NCBI RefSeq assembly: GCF_019097595.1
Contig: NC_080716.1
Coordinates: 29,016,401-29,080,400, forward strand
Direction of reading: 5' to 3'
Length of the DNA: 64,000 nucleotides
DNA from: Hemibagrus wyckioides
Taxonomy: Eukaryota; Chordata; Actinopteri; Siluriformes; Bagridae
In this document: one piece after another, positions 23,101-34,536 of the stretch
Numbering within the stretch: the stretch's first letter is position 1
Layout of the letters: each line of letters begins with the position of its first letter
The notes under the pieces: model-generated
Databases searched by the model: none
The model's input: the letters and a program-made list of their open reading frames with translations, nothing else
What the model was told of the DNA's origin: nothing
Position numbers and translations under genes: made by a program

Positions 23101-26100
23101 TGTATCTCCACAGAGCTGGCTGACTGAAGGAGACTCAGTGACTCTAAGTTGTGAGGTTACAAACTCCACTACAAACTGGACATTCAGCTGGTACACAGTT
23201 GTTCTTGACAAATACAACCATAGCTATATGAAGACTAAACCTGTGCTCCTCTCAGACAGCAGCAGAGGATCTGGAGGCAAATATACTCTCAGTTCTGCTG
23301 CTCTTCATCACACAGGACTTTACAGGTGCAGAGGACAGAGAGGAGAACGACCCTTTTACACAAATTTCAGTTCTCAAAAGCCACTATGGATCACTGGTGA
23401 GGAAAACTCACATCAATGGTCTGTTGGTGTATTAAATATAGATTCGTAAATAAAATATAAAAAATTACACAGCAATAAATTTAAATATGGATAAATATTG
23501 TTTGGTGTAAAAAAATCTTTCTATTCAGTCTCTCCTAACTGAGGAATGTTTAACGCAGTCGAATAGCCCTAAGCACTGGTAGAGGATATTTCTTATTCAA
23601 ATAGCACTGTGTAATTAAATGAGGTGGAAATGTGTTCATTGGAAATTATGAGAACACAATCATAATAATACATGTAAAATATAATGTTCTGTGTTTAAGG
23701 TGAATCTCCTCCAGTCTCTCTGATCATCAATCCCAACAGAACTCAGCACTTTACTAATGACTCTCTCTCACTGAGCTGTGAGGACCAGAGTAACTCTACT
23801 GGATGGACAGTGAGAGGATACACACACCGTGAGAGAGTGTTAGATTGTTCACACTGGGGATCAGTTACAGGATCTACATGTAACATCAGCTTCCTCTCCA
23901 GAAACTACACTGGAGTTTACTGGTGTGAGTCTGAATCTGGAGAAAACAGTAATCCTGTCAACATCACAGTGCATGGTGAGTCTTCATGTAGTGTGTTAAA
24001 GGAAAAGGGAAATTTTTCATTACAGACTATTCAGAACTGAAATGGCAGAAAAACTGTTCAACAAGACACACTTAACTGGTTTCTCTCAGTAATCTTTGAA
24101 AGTCTATAGTAGAGCAGGTAGAACAATGAATGAGGCTGTAATGCAAATCTGCACATCTCTAGCTTTATGATGCTTATTTCATCCAATTCCACACCACAAA
24201 AGACACTAATGAATTTAGTGGTGTAAATTCTCTCTTCTAGATGGTGATGTGATCCTGGAGAGTCCTGTCCATCCTGTGACTGAGGGACATCCTCTGACTC
24301 TACGCTGTTTATATCGCAAACGAATCTCTTCAAACCTCCGAGCTGATTTCTATAAAGATGGATCAGTTCTCCAGAACCAGACTACAGGAGAGATGATCAT
24401 CCAAACTGTCTCAAAGTCAGATGAAGGTTTCTACCACTGTAAACACCCAGAGAGAGGAGAGTCACCCAAAAGCTGGATCTCAGTCAGATGTGAGAAATTC
24501 TTCTGATTTGATTTTCTTTTAATGACACAGTTTAGATGTACAGTGTTTAAAAGCTTAAATTCTGCTCTCTTCTTCTCCTCTATCTCAGGTTCTATATCCA
24601 GTTCTGGAACTGTAGGAGTGGCTGTGGGACTGAGTTTGGCATTTTTGTTCATTTTATTAATCTTCCTGCTGTGGTGCTGCAAAATAAAGAAAGGTCTGTT
24701 ATCTGCTTTAGTTAAGTTCTACAGAATATAATACTTACTTAGAATATAGACTATAGAGGATAAAGCAAATATTGAGCTATTTGGAAATATTTATTTGATG
24801 AAAATTTATGTTTAGATTATTTGACATATTAAATTTAATATCATCAGTGTCCTGATTACGGTGTATAAAATAAAATGTAGATTGCATAATAAATAAGACA
24901 GAAATACATACCTAACAAGACTGTTATAATTTGTAACTATTGCTCACTGTTTAGTTTTACTGTATAAAAGAAAGAGTTTCCATTAGTATTTACACTTTGT
25001 TCAGATGTAGAATCTCTCTCTCTCTATAGAAAAGCAGCAGAAATGCAATCAGACGTCTGAGCGGAATCAGAACCAGTCAGGAGCTGAAGACTCTCAGTCA
25101 GGATACACACCATTTCAGGCCGGTCAGACACTGTCTCAATGACTGTTTATTTCTGCAGTTTTAGAATTTCTTTTAATATTTTTCTGAGACTTTGTTCTAT
25201 TTTCTGAAGGAGGTGCTAATATTTATGCCACTGTGGATCAGGCAGATACAAGTGGAACAGGTAGCTTTATTTCATTTCCGATATTTCCTTTTTGCATTCT
25301 GAGATTTAACTCTAGATTAACTCTATACAGTAAAGTACAGAAGTATCTTGTTGAGACTAACACACTGCACTGTTCAGGTGAAGCTCTAGCTGAAACCATT
25401 GAAGCCACTTACGCACAGGTCACACAGAAACAGATGGCAAAGAGGAACAATGGTAAAGTATTTAATGGTAGAGTATATTTTTAATAGACATCTATAACCC
25501 TGACAATCTTTGTTCTGAAAAGATGCTGCATGCAGAATGATAAAGGATTTACTCTTACTATACAAATACGACTAGACAGTTTAACAGCACTATGGTATAA
25601 CTGATGCTATAATTAATAATGTATTAGAAGGCTGGTGATCACTGTGATGGTTTTGTTCTCTGCTTCTGCAGATGTTGATGTTGAACTCAGTGAGGTGACT
25701 TATGCTCAACTTGAAATAAAAGAGAAGAAAAAGTCTATGCAAGAAAAAGGTACAGAAAATCATATCATATTTTGATTGTTTTCTGGACTTTAATTCAAGA
25801 TCTTTTGTTACAATTAGAAAAAGCGAGTGAAGGGGCTGATACTGTATACTCAGCACTGAAACTGAACAACAAGGTAAGACTGATGACATTGGCTTGTTAT
25901 TAAGCTTAAAAGTCAAACCAAACACCATGAAGTAAGAAATCTAGATTAATTCATCATCCAATTTTATCCCATTACTGCTTCCATGATTTTTCCATCTTTC
26001 TCTCAAATCCCAGATTCTGTCTTCCTTTTTGATGTCATTACATTTTTTGTTAGATTGTGTTTATTCCTCCACATTTGTCGTTATTTAATGTATAAACACA

Positions 26101-26599
26101 AGAAATTTATTAACTGGATTTTAGGCAACTTTTTCTCAATTATGCTTCATAGTATTCCTCTGATATTTACATTACCTCTAACAGTATACCAGTTAAAATA
26201 TTTCACTCTGCACTCCTTTAAATGTCAGATTTATTAAATTGCTAGTTTATGTTTCTGGCCTTTCAGCAGAGAATTTATGGAAGCATGTCTTTACTTAATA
26301 TTGTAAGAGTCATCAAATTCTACTTCCTTAAGTTACGATTATATGGCCTTCTCTTATTGTTTCACTCTGAGAGCACTAAGAGCAAATTTCATATTTGATC
26401 ACATTTCAATTAATGATCAGCAGTAATCTGATGTTAATGTCTAAGCTTCATGGCACCAGAAGAGAGTCTGAGCATGAATTCCAGTATATTAATTGAGCAA
26501 GCAGGATTGGTTCAGTGTGAAGGGTGGGCCACATGGGTATTACCAGGAACAAGGTTTCTTGACCTATATTTATGTGATCTCTTTCTCTCTCTGCAGTGA
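17152..26599 (+). CDS. LITR gene B: four-Ig-domain receptor with ITIM tail
   Basis: Exons: 17152-17182, 21887-21922, 22225-22500, 23079-23396, 23700-23975, 24241-24489, 24589-24693, 25030-25122, 25210-25260, 25378-25452, 25672-25749, 25818-25873, and a last exon starting at 26597 whose first codon is TGA. The joined frame is open for 548 codons. The signal peptide is MELSPLSVML plus LLISLIPVPPAQ. D1 (SIKPDKHVYSGENVTFKCD), D2, D3 and D4 match gene A in order. The membrane segment (GVAVGLSLAFLFILLIFLLW) has no charge. The tail carries four tyrosine motifs on separate exons: NIYATV, ATYAQV, VTYAQL (a strict ITIM) and TVYSAL (ITSM-like). Such motifs recruit SH2 phosphatases in inhibitory receptors, so an inhibitory role is inferred. 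Intron 1 is 4.7 kb because of a hAT element and a LINE. Confidence 0.9.
18804..19971 (+). mobile_element. hAT element (ZBED-like) in intron 1 of gene B
   Basis: The ends are tatggatgcc and gctgcatccct, imperfect inverted repeats, and the 8-base target duplication ttgtgtac flanks the element (18796-18803 and 19972-19979). An 8-base duplication is diagnostic for hAT. A frame at 19422-19694 encodes a hAT transposase piece (VLEPRYTLPSR, FFPNLYEK, ALITDTWTSWATESYLTVTGHYI), the region after the BED finger in ZBED1-like proteins. The dimerisation domain at the C-terminus is missing, so this is an internally deleted, non-autonomous copy. Confidence 0.85.
20447..21018 (+). mobile_element. LINE 3' end with reverse-transcriptase tail
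   Basis: The frame starting near 20480 reads STKFISVNLEENLTWSLNIS and SISKKAQQSLYILQSLRKAH, the last block of an L2/Rex-type LINE reverse transcriptase. The rest (IESILSSHITAWFGKCT-like, near 20640-20700) continues with frame changes. The 3' UTR ends in gaaatgacaataaaggcttc at about 21010. This is 5'-truncated, as is usual for LINEs. Confidence 0.75.
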
Positions 26600-26837
26600 C
26601 CAAGTGGCTGTATATGCAGATGAGGCTGTGGTTACATGACAGGTTCTGTGAATGCTTTTCACAGAAAGCTAAATTTCCTTCAGCTTATGCTTAGCACCAG
26701 CAATGTCAGAACATATTACCTTATTAAAATATTAGTTCCACATTGATGACTAAGTCATTCTAATGACATTTAAAGCTCAAATGTTGGTTTGATAGTCCAT
26801 TCTTTATATATGAATATAGCTAACAATTCTCAAAGTA

Positions 26838-28030
26838 TATACACTATATTGCCAAAAGTATTCGCTCACCCATCCAAATAATCAGAATCAGGTGTTCCAA
26901 TCACTTCCATGGCCACAGGTGTATAAAATCAAGCACCTAGGCATGCAGACTGTTTTTACAAACATTTGTGAAAGAATGGGTCGCTCTCAGGAGCTCAGTG
27001 AATTCCAGCGTGGAACTGTGATAGGATGCCACCTGTGCAACAAATCCAGTCGTGAAATTTCCTCGCTCCTAAATATTCCACAGTCGACTGTCAGCTGTAT
27101 TATAAGAACGTGGAAGTGTTTGGGAACGACAGCAACTCAGCCACGAAGTGGTAGGCCACATAAACTGACGGAGCGGGGTCAGCGGATGCTGAGGCGCATA
27201 GTGCGAAGAGGTCACCAACTTTCTGCAGAGTCAATCGCTACAGACCTCCAAACTTCATGTGGCCTTCAGATTAGCTCAAGAACAGTAGCAGAGAGCTTCA
27301 TGGAATGGGTTTCCATGGCCGAGCAGCTGCATCCAAGCCATACATCACCAAGTGCAATGCAAAGCGTCGGATGCAGTGGTGTAAAGCACGCCGCCACTGG
27401 ACTCTAGAGCAGTGGAGACGCGTTCTCTGGAGTGACGAATCACTTGTCTGACTGCATTGTGCCAAGTGTAAAGTTTGGTGGAGGGGGGATTATGGTGTGG
27501 GGTTGTTTTTCAGGAGCTGGGCTTGGCCCCTTAGTTCCAGTGAAAGGAACTCTGAATGCTTCAGCATACCAAGACATTTTGGACAATTCCATGCTCCCAA
27601 CTTTGTGGGAACAGTTTGGAGCTGGCCCCTTCCTCTTCCAACATGACTGTGCACCAGTGCACAAAGCAAGGTCCATAAAGACATGGATGACAGAGTCTGG
27701 TGTGGATGAACTTGACTGGCCTGCACAGAGTTCTGACCTCAACCCGATAGAACACCTTTGGGATGAATTAGAGCGGAGACTGAGAGCCAGGCCTTCTCGT
27801 CCAACATCAGTGTGTGACCTCACAAATGAGTTTCTGGAAGAATGGTCAAAAATTCCCATAAACACACTCCTAAACCTTGTGGACAGCCTTCCCAGAAGAG
27901 TTGAAGCTGTTATAGCTGCAAAGGGTGGACCGACTTCATATTGAACCCTATGGATTAGGAATGGGATGTCACTTAAGTTCATATGCGAGTCAAAGCAGGT
28001 GAGCGAATACTTTTGGCAATATAGTGTATA
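26838..28030 (+). mobile_element. Tc1-like element (family 3), copy 1
   Basis: The inverted ends are 33 bases and perfect: tatacactatattgccaaa... at 26838-26870 and its complement at 27998-28030. The element lies between genes B and C. It is very similar to copy 2 at 53786-55020, so the family was active fairly recently. Its transposase gene is damaged (see next entry). Confidence 0.92.
26976..27944 (+). pseudogene. Tc1-like transposase, frameshifted and with a deletion
   Basis: The N-terminal part (MGRSQELSEFQRGTVIGC, then [18 protein letters not shown]) has the paired helix-turn-helix DNA-binding make-up of Tc1 transposases. At about 27285 a small change (gtagcagag against gtgcgcagag in copy 2) shifts the frame. 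A block of about 64 bases between the first catalytic Asp (SDES) and [12 protein letters not shown] is missing at about 27443. The C-terminal part ([41 protein letters not shown]) keeps the second Asp and the Glu of the DD34E triad. No functional protein can be made. Confidence 0.88.
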
Positions 28031-28550
28031 TTGGTGTATATATAACTCTATACTGCAATGTGTTTATTGCAGTATAAGTGCCTACTGACTATTATTTTTA
28101 GCAGTTTGAGGTCAAGTATAGCATGCATTGAAATGAAAAAAGTTTATTTAATCTAAGTATTCTTTTATGCATTAGTTATAAAATAGTTAATAATTAGTAA
28201 TTTACTGCTTAGTTATTAGAATGCATTTTTCCAGAATGATTTTTCTTTTTCTTGTAATGTACTTTTTTACATTATCTTTTTCCATGATCATTCCTTTGCC
28301 GTCTGTCATTTGTAATGTTGCTTTTACTTTTTAATCTATTCATTAATTAAAATCATTTAACCATTCACTTATGGCACAATATCATTTATTTAAAGTCCTT
28401 TCTTTGTAAAAGTACACCATTTCATAGACTTTCCATGTTGCATACATACTTACACCTCATTTTGATACAAAAGCTTTGCTAGTTCATGAAAGTTTATCAA
28501 TAGTTAGTTATTACTTTAATTAGGATATTATTCTGTACTTTTTTTACTTA

Positions 28551-29120
28551 ATGACGGCATTCTGGACAGAGCTTTGGTTGAGGGTGGCAAGACTTGCAGT
28601 GGAGCGTATCACAGATGCATGTTGTTATGATGCTAGGGTAGTCAGCAGATACTATTCACCCCTGGTAGAGTTCATGATTGTGAAGCGCAAACCTTTCTAT
28701 CTATCAAGGGAATTTTCTACCATCTTGATGGCCGCTGTTTACATCCCTCCTTGCTCAATGACGACTGGATTGGGGCACTTAGTGAGCTCTACAATGCCAG
28801 TAGTGAACAAAAGACAGCCTATCCAGATGGATTTTTCATCATGGCTCTAGATTTTTCAATCATGCTGACCCCAAGTCTGTGTTTCCAAATATACTCCAAC
28901 ATATCGATTTTCCAACATAAGGGGTTTACACAATTCTCAGAGGATCATACAAAGCCTCACCCATCCCCCACCTTGGTCTCTCTCACCACATCACTGGCTA
29001 ATGCCAGTATACAGACGATGGGTGAAAGTCATCAAAACAGTTCAGAGGCAGGTACGAGTGTGGACAGAAGGCACAATCTCAGCACTGCAGAACTGTTTGA
29101 CACCACAGACTAGGGCATGT
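28551..29120 (+). mobile_element. LINE fragment: endonuclease domain (L2/CR1 type)
   Basis: Across frame changes the + strand encodes SRYYSPLVEFMIVKRKPFYL, REFSTILMAAVYIPP, and later VYRRWVKVIKTVQRQVRVW and AEL.DTTD. These are blocks of the apurinic-type endonuclease and linker of fish L2/CR1-like LINEs. The catalytic residues further upstream and the reverse transcriptase are absent. Confidence 0.65.
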
Positions 29121-29399
29121 TTAAGCAGGCAACCACTTACAACCAGCCCATCAACATCCAGGAATACACAGTCAATTGTGGCAAACAAATCCAGAAAGCT
29201 CAAGGTAAAGAAAAATGACATTGGAAAACATAAACAGAGCTGGTACACAATGGCAATGAAAAGAAAACACAATGAAAAAGGCTTGGTAGGCAAATGAATG
29301 CAATATTTAGTGCTGACCATCGGCATGAGCATGTCTTAAAATGAGCATGTCTGATTCCTCTGATCTCAGACATACATATGTAAGAAAAAGAGAGTATGC

Positions 29400-29660
29400 C
29401 CTCCTTGGGCCTAATACAAGCATGTAAAATGCTTGAGTTTTATGTAAGCATACCAGGAAAAAAATCATATGCACAGGTCTTAGTTTTGCAAAAGATCAGC
29501 TGAAAAAAACACAAAACCTCTGGAATAATATCCTTTTTGCTGATGCGACAGTGGTGGAGATGTTTGGTCATGTTGGCAAATACGAAACACATTTTATTAG
29601 CACAAACACTCCATTCATCAAGGACAAGGGTGGAGCACTGATTTGGAGCACTGATAATCT
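29400..29660 (+). mobile_element. Possible Tc1-like relic
   Basis: The + strand near 29525-29600 reads NNILFADATVVEMFGHVGKY, which resembles the Tc1-like block around the first catalytic Asp (W.DE..VE.FG). Flanking similarity is weak and the ends are unknown. Confidence 0.4.
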
Positions 29661-29832
29661 CAAGAACACAGCAAACTGTCATTTGAATAAATAAAGAAGG
29701 AAAACAATCATGGTATTAGAATGATCAAACCAAAGAACAGATCTCAATCGTATTCACATGACACAGTGTGAGCTTCACAAATACATACTGTGTAATCAAT
29801 AAATGGCTGTAAATTGTGTTATTTTTTCTCAG

Positions 29833-30344
29833 TGGATATGACTTTGGATCCTCGTACAGGACTTATTCAACTCATCCTGTCTCATGACGGGAAACAAGTA
29901 AAATGTGTAAACATAGAACAGATAACCTAGAGAGGATTAATTATGTTGCCTGTGTGCTGGGAAAGAAGGGATTCTCCTCCAGGAGTTTTTACTATGAGGT
30001 GCAGGTAAAAGAGAATGGTGAGTGAGATTTAGGCATGGCCAGAGAGTCTGTTAACAGGAAAGGGCAAAATGCAAGTAGCCCTCAAGATGGATACTGGTGT
30101 GTGGCTGAGAAACGAAACTGAATATGAGGCCGATTAATCTACTCATGTTCAGCTCTCCTTGAAACAGGCTCCTCAGAAAGTGGAGGTGTTTGTGGATTAT
30201 GAGGGGGGTTTGATCTCCTTCTAAAATGTTGATGCAAAGTCTCATATCTACTCTTTCACTGGTCAGACTTTCACTGAGAAACTTTATCCATACTTTAGCC
30301 CCTGTTGCAATGGTAGTCAGGCACCCCTGCATACTACTCTTTAA
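29833..30344 (+). pseudogene. Decayed B30.2 (PRY-SPRY) exon copy
   Basis: This is the duplicate of the exon at 8173-8696, with the same acceptor context (tttctcag|tggatatgac). Relative to that exon it has lost about ten bases near 29924, creating a frameshift next to TAG, has TGA in place of the Trp codon of WDLGIARES (30024-30026), has lost four bases in the YWCVWLR block near 30099, and has TAA in place of the Tyr of SFYDVD near 30222. Several independent disablements mean it is a pseudogene, not a sequencing slip. Confidence 0.88.
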
Positions 30345-31060
30345 GAATTAGAATTGAATAGAGACTAAACGGCAGTGAATAGTCTTATGTCTGTAGGGGA
30401 AGTCTGGTTAGTCTTTGCGTTAGCATCAATTAAAATGTATAAATGTGCAAACATTTTAAAAGATTTTTTTTCCAAGGGAATATGTTAGCAGTAACAACAA
30501 CATGCAGCTGCTGCAAGAGTAAGTAAGTCATACATGACTCATTCCAGAGGAAGGAAGGCATTCTGAAATGTTTTATCTAGATCTAAAAAGTCAGAAGTCG
30601 GAGTCAGAATCTCACATAAAAGTGAACTAGCTCAAGTCCTTGTTCTTTAATACGTTGCACTCAGTTTACCATACACTTACTTTTGTATGCATAGATGTGT
30701 GACCAGTAAAATTGCTACAAACTGATACAAACTGGTAGTCAGATAAGATCAGAACCAGAAACAAACTGTCCCCTTCACAATAACAGAATTTTATAGTCTT
30801 TTATTAGTCTTTAAATTTTTCTGTAGTATAAAAGCTGCACTGAGATCAGTTAAAACAGTCCTGGTCAATTATTTGTCATTTATTATTTTAACTGATGCTG
30901 TCTCTGTGCTAAAATGAGGCCTAAATTGTGACTAACTGATTTTATATTTGTAATTTCTCAATTAAATTTCTTAATCAGTCATCCTTACTTGATTATATAA
31001 TAGCATGAAATGTATTTTATTTCATTACTGGAACCTGCATTAGAGTTCTGAAGAATAGAA
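30345..31060. repeat. Duplicated flank, copy 2
   Basis: The first part (30480-30790) matches 8930-9240 downstream of the intact B30.2 exon. From about 30790 the similarity stops and resumes at 32785, which matches 9240 onward. The 2-kb interruption is the block described next plus some unassigned AT-rich sequence. Confidence 0.65.
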
Positions 31061-31074
31061 CTACACCAGGTTAC

Positions 31075-32730
31075 ATATGTTCCCTGAGAAGGGAAAGAGA
31101 TGCTCCGTCATGGCTGACACTATGGGGAACACTTCTATGTGGAAGTAGTGTATGAAGCTCTGTGTGAAATCATGCCAATTTATCGGCTCAGGTAGGCGAT
31201 GTGACGAACCGGAGCACACCAGCAAGACCATAAAAGGGCATCTACATCACATTACTACAGCTTCTACATGTCTGAAGGAAGCACGAGTGGATGTCTGGGG
31301 TGTGGATAGTGACGCAGCATCTCGTTCCCTTCTCAGAGAACCGTTTTATATACATAACTTGATGTAGTTCCTTTTCGAGGGAACGAGATGGTGCATCATG
31401 GATGATGCTATGGGAAGGCCAATACCAACGCTGCCACAGGCCGGGAGATGTTTGTCCCAGAGGTTGTAAATTAGCACAAATGAGCCAGAAGCAGAGCATC
31501 ATTAGCCCTGCAAGACGCAGGACACAGGAGTGGGGTCCAGGTCCAGGTTATACAACCTGATAAAGGTGTGCAGAGAGGACCAACGCCGCAGCACAAACAT
31601 CCTGGGGAGAACGACCCTAGCCAGGGTGCTGCCACATCCTCAGTTGGGAGAACATAAAAATATATAAAATCAGTTGACATTCCCTGCTGTCATTTGTCCA
31701 TGTTTGTATGCGACTACATGAGACAAAAACAGCAAGCGATTGCTGGGTAAGGAACGGGCAAAACAAAGTTTGTATAAAATAAAAGAGAAGTTGAAGCACA
31801 CCTCCCTCTCTCTCTCTGGAGTATAAAGTTGTTCATCTGCAGTCTAAATGTCCTGAGTGATGATCTTATTGTGTGATTAGGACATTGTGTGTACTTCAGC
31901 ATGACTGCTCAGGTGGATCAGTGTCTCCATATCTGTTATGAGAAGGGTTTGGTTTGATGTGTAACTACTCTCAGTAACTATGATAGTTCAACAGGTAAGA
32001 GTACAAGTAGAGCGAGTTTAATACACAGGGTTTAAATCATCTAATGGGAGTAAACAAGCCTGTATCTTCTGTAAGCTGATGTCATCTGCTGCTCATGATG
32101 ACCTATCATGATCATTAGATCTGCTAAAAGAGTCTAGACAGAGTCTAGGAACTGGTCCCCCTCAGGGGCCAGACCAGAGGTTCTAAATCTCAGGGTGGGG
32201 GGGGGAATCGCCCATGCACCTGAGAGAGGAGGCTCCTCCTGACAGGAATCTCCCAAGGAGCACAATCCAGAAGGGAAAAGAGAAAGGCACAGGGCACAGT
32301 GGGTCAACTCCTCACAGGCAAACATAGCCACTTCTGCCCAGCCAAAAATTGCCATATGCATTCCAATGCCATTCCCCGGGCCTCACCAGGAAGTCTGCTT
32401 CCCAATCATGTGCTCTGGAGTGTAAAAAGCTCTCAGCAAGAGAAATCTGGTCTCTACCTAGGGCCAGATCTGGTCCACCAACCTGAACATGGGGCATAAC
32501 ACAGACAGTCTAGACAGACAGGACAAACAATCGACACAAACATACGGTTCCTGAAGACACAAAATCTGTAGTAATGTGACATAGATGTCATCACATGACT
32601 TCATCACATGACCTGCCCGAGCCAATAAATCAGCGTGATTTCAAACAGAGCTTCAGACACAGCTTCCACATAGAAGCGTTCCCCATAGAGTCAACCATGC
32701 ATCGTTGAGTTCTCTCAAAAGGGAACTGCA
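31075..32730. mobile_element. Inverted-repeat-bounded element of unknown class
   Basis: The left arm (about 31078-31203) and right arm (about 32592-32728) are long inverted repeats: tatggggaacacttctatgt against the complement of acatagaagcgttccccata, and gaagctctgtgtgaaatca against its near complement. An additional pair of ends (ttcccttctcagagaacc and gttccttttcgagggaac) lies at 31325-31390, as if two copies met head to tail. I know such gttccc...gggaac ends from repeats in fish but cannot name the superfamily. No transposase is visible. In the middle lies the 5' part of an LITR gene. Confidence 0.6.
31645..32128 (+). pseudogene. LITR promoter and intron-1 fragment lacking the first exon
   Basis: The stretch matches the region around exon 1 of genes A and C: aaatcagttgacattcc, agcaagcgattgctgggtaa, then ctgcagtctaaatgtcctga and the run up to gatcattagatctgctaaaa. 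The part that holds ATGGAGCTC and the first donor is deleted (ctctctctgg joins agtataaagttg at about 31821). Both borders abut sequence of the inverted-repeat element. It cannot start a receptor protein. Confidence 0.72.
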
Positions 32731-32759
32731 TTTTGTTGAGAAATTCATGGGGCAATGCT

Positions 32760-34300
32760 AAATACATCCTTTAAGGTTAATAAAGGCCAGTTTTCTTATT
32801 TATCACTCAAAATCAGAAGGATGTTGCTTAATGGATGATAAGGCAGTGAACTATTCTGCGTGTATTTTTCTGTTGTAATCTTACTTGAATGACTTGAATA
32901 AAACATTTTAAATGTAAAAAAAAGCAAAGCTTAATCCTACTGACCTTTATAATGGTTCTCCTAAAAGACTGAATTTGAATTGCAACTAAAACAATTTGTG
33001 TGATTTGTCAGTTTCTTTTGAAGCAAAATTCTGTCCTAATTTCATTGGTTAAATTGATTTCCTTATTACCTAATATCACAGCCTATAAGATATATTACAA
33101 TAACTTTCCTGTGAGGTGAGTCTGTTTATTTTCTAATTTCCTGTTTTAGCCTATGTAGGCTGATGCCAAATGGCTGATGTTTTTGAAAGGCAGGAGAATA
33201 TTTGTTTATGTTGTTTTGTTATTGATTGGGAAAGCTGATGAAAATGTGTGATTTAATTTTACACAACCAGGCTGTGAGGCTGTAGCATTTTGTATAACTG
33301 TAACTGGGGTTTCATTGAAATTCAGTTCTAGGCTTAAATGTCAAAAGCATTAGAACACAGGAGTATAGACAGCTCTAAGTTTTTCAGACAGTAAGCAGTG
33401 TATTTTATTTTGTGTGATGTGTTTAGCTGCTAGCTGAGATGTAATGTTAGCCATGACTTAATGCATTCTGTAACACCCTGTTATTGCTTCCATGTTAATC
33501 AGAATCAAGAACCAACCTACTGTTGCATAGTAATATGATGCAAGGGTGTATATATATATAAAAAACTACGAAAACTAGGATAATAAACATAAAAAATACA
33601 TTACAAAATCTAAGAAAAAAAGGATGTGCAAAAGTGGACCAGTTGCAAATACTATATTGCAAATGCTACATGCAATGCAGATGAAACAAACTTTTGTGTA
33701 ATATGTGCAAAAAGTGAACTAGTGAAATGCTTACGGTTTGAGGGAGAAAGTTTGAGTTGACCACAGCTTATAGATTGCCAAAGTTTCCTGAATATGTCTT
33801 TCTTTATCTGATCTAGCAGTGGCAACATACTTTCTCTCTCTCTCTTTCTCTGTGTGTGTGTGTGTGTATTACACAACTATTTTGTGTGATGAACTGGCAA
33901 AAAACAAGCCACAACTGCACCTGTGAATGTGCATTGATTCAACTATTTCTATCTCCACAAAAACATTGCATTGAATCATTTGGCTCAGAGCTTAAGGATT
34001 TATGTTACAGTTCAGGAGGTTGTGTGTTTAAATCCCAACATTGCTCAGTTTTATTCTGCTGAACAACAGCCAAATGTGCAAATATATTGGATTGTGTAGT
34101 ATTTACTACCACAAAAAGAAAAAAATACCACAGTACATTATGTAAATATGTTTTAGAGTTGTACATCATAAATTCTATAGTTCTTTACTGGCCAGGTTGG
34201 AAGTAAATTACTGTAAAATCCAAGGAACATTTCCACATCCAGTTATGCCCAGTGAAAATGTGTTCAATCCCCACTGTGGACATCTGTAATATCATATTAT
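32760..34300. repeat. Upstream flank of gene C
   Basis: From 32785 to 33230 it matches 9240-9690 upstream of gene A. From 33235 to about 34295 there is about 1 kb with no counterpart at A; it contains a TC/TG microsatellite (33832-33868) and no recognisable gene. Similarity to A resumes at about 34297 (attatagatatt). Confidence 0.55.
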
Positions 34301-34536
34301 AGATATTGTCATTATAAAATCAGTTGACATTCCATGCTGTCATTTGCCAATTTTTGTATGCGACTATGTGAGACAAAAACAGCAAGTGATTGCTGGGTAA
34401 GGAACGGGCAAAACAAAGTTTGTATAAAATAAAAGAGAAGTTGAAGTACACCTCCCTCTCTCTCTCTTGCTCTTTGTAAAGGAAGTATCAATGTATTAAC
34501 ACACACCACTTCTCTGTCAGTCATCAGAGGGACAGG

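Noticed and set aside
27440..27982. Open frame on the - strand of the family-3 Tc1 copy 1
   Set aside because: It mirrors the transposase coding strand and is repeated in the same way at copy 2; it is a shadow of the + strand gene.
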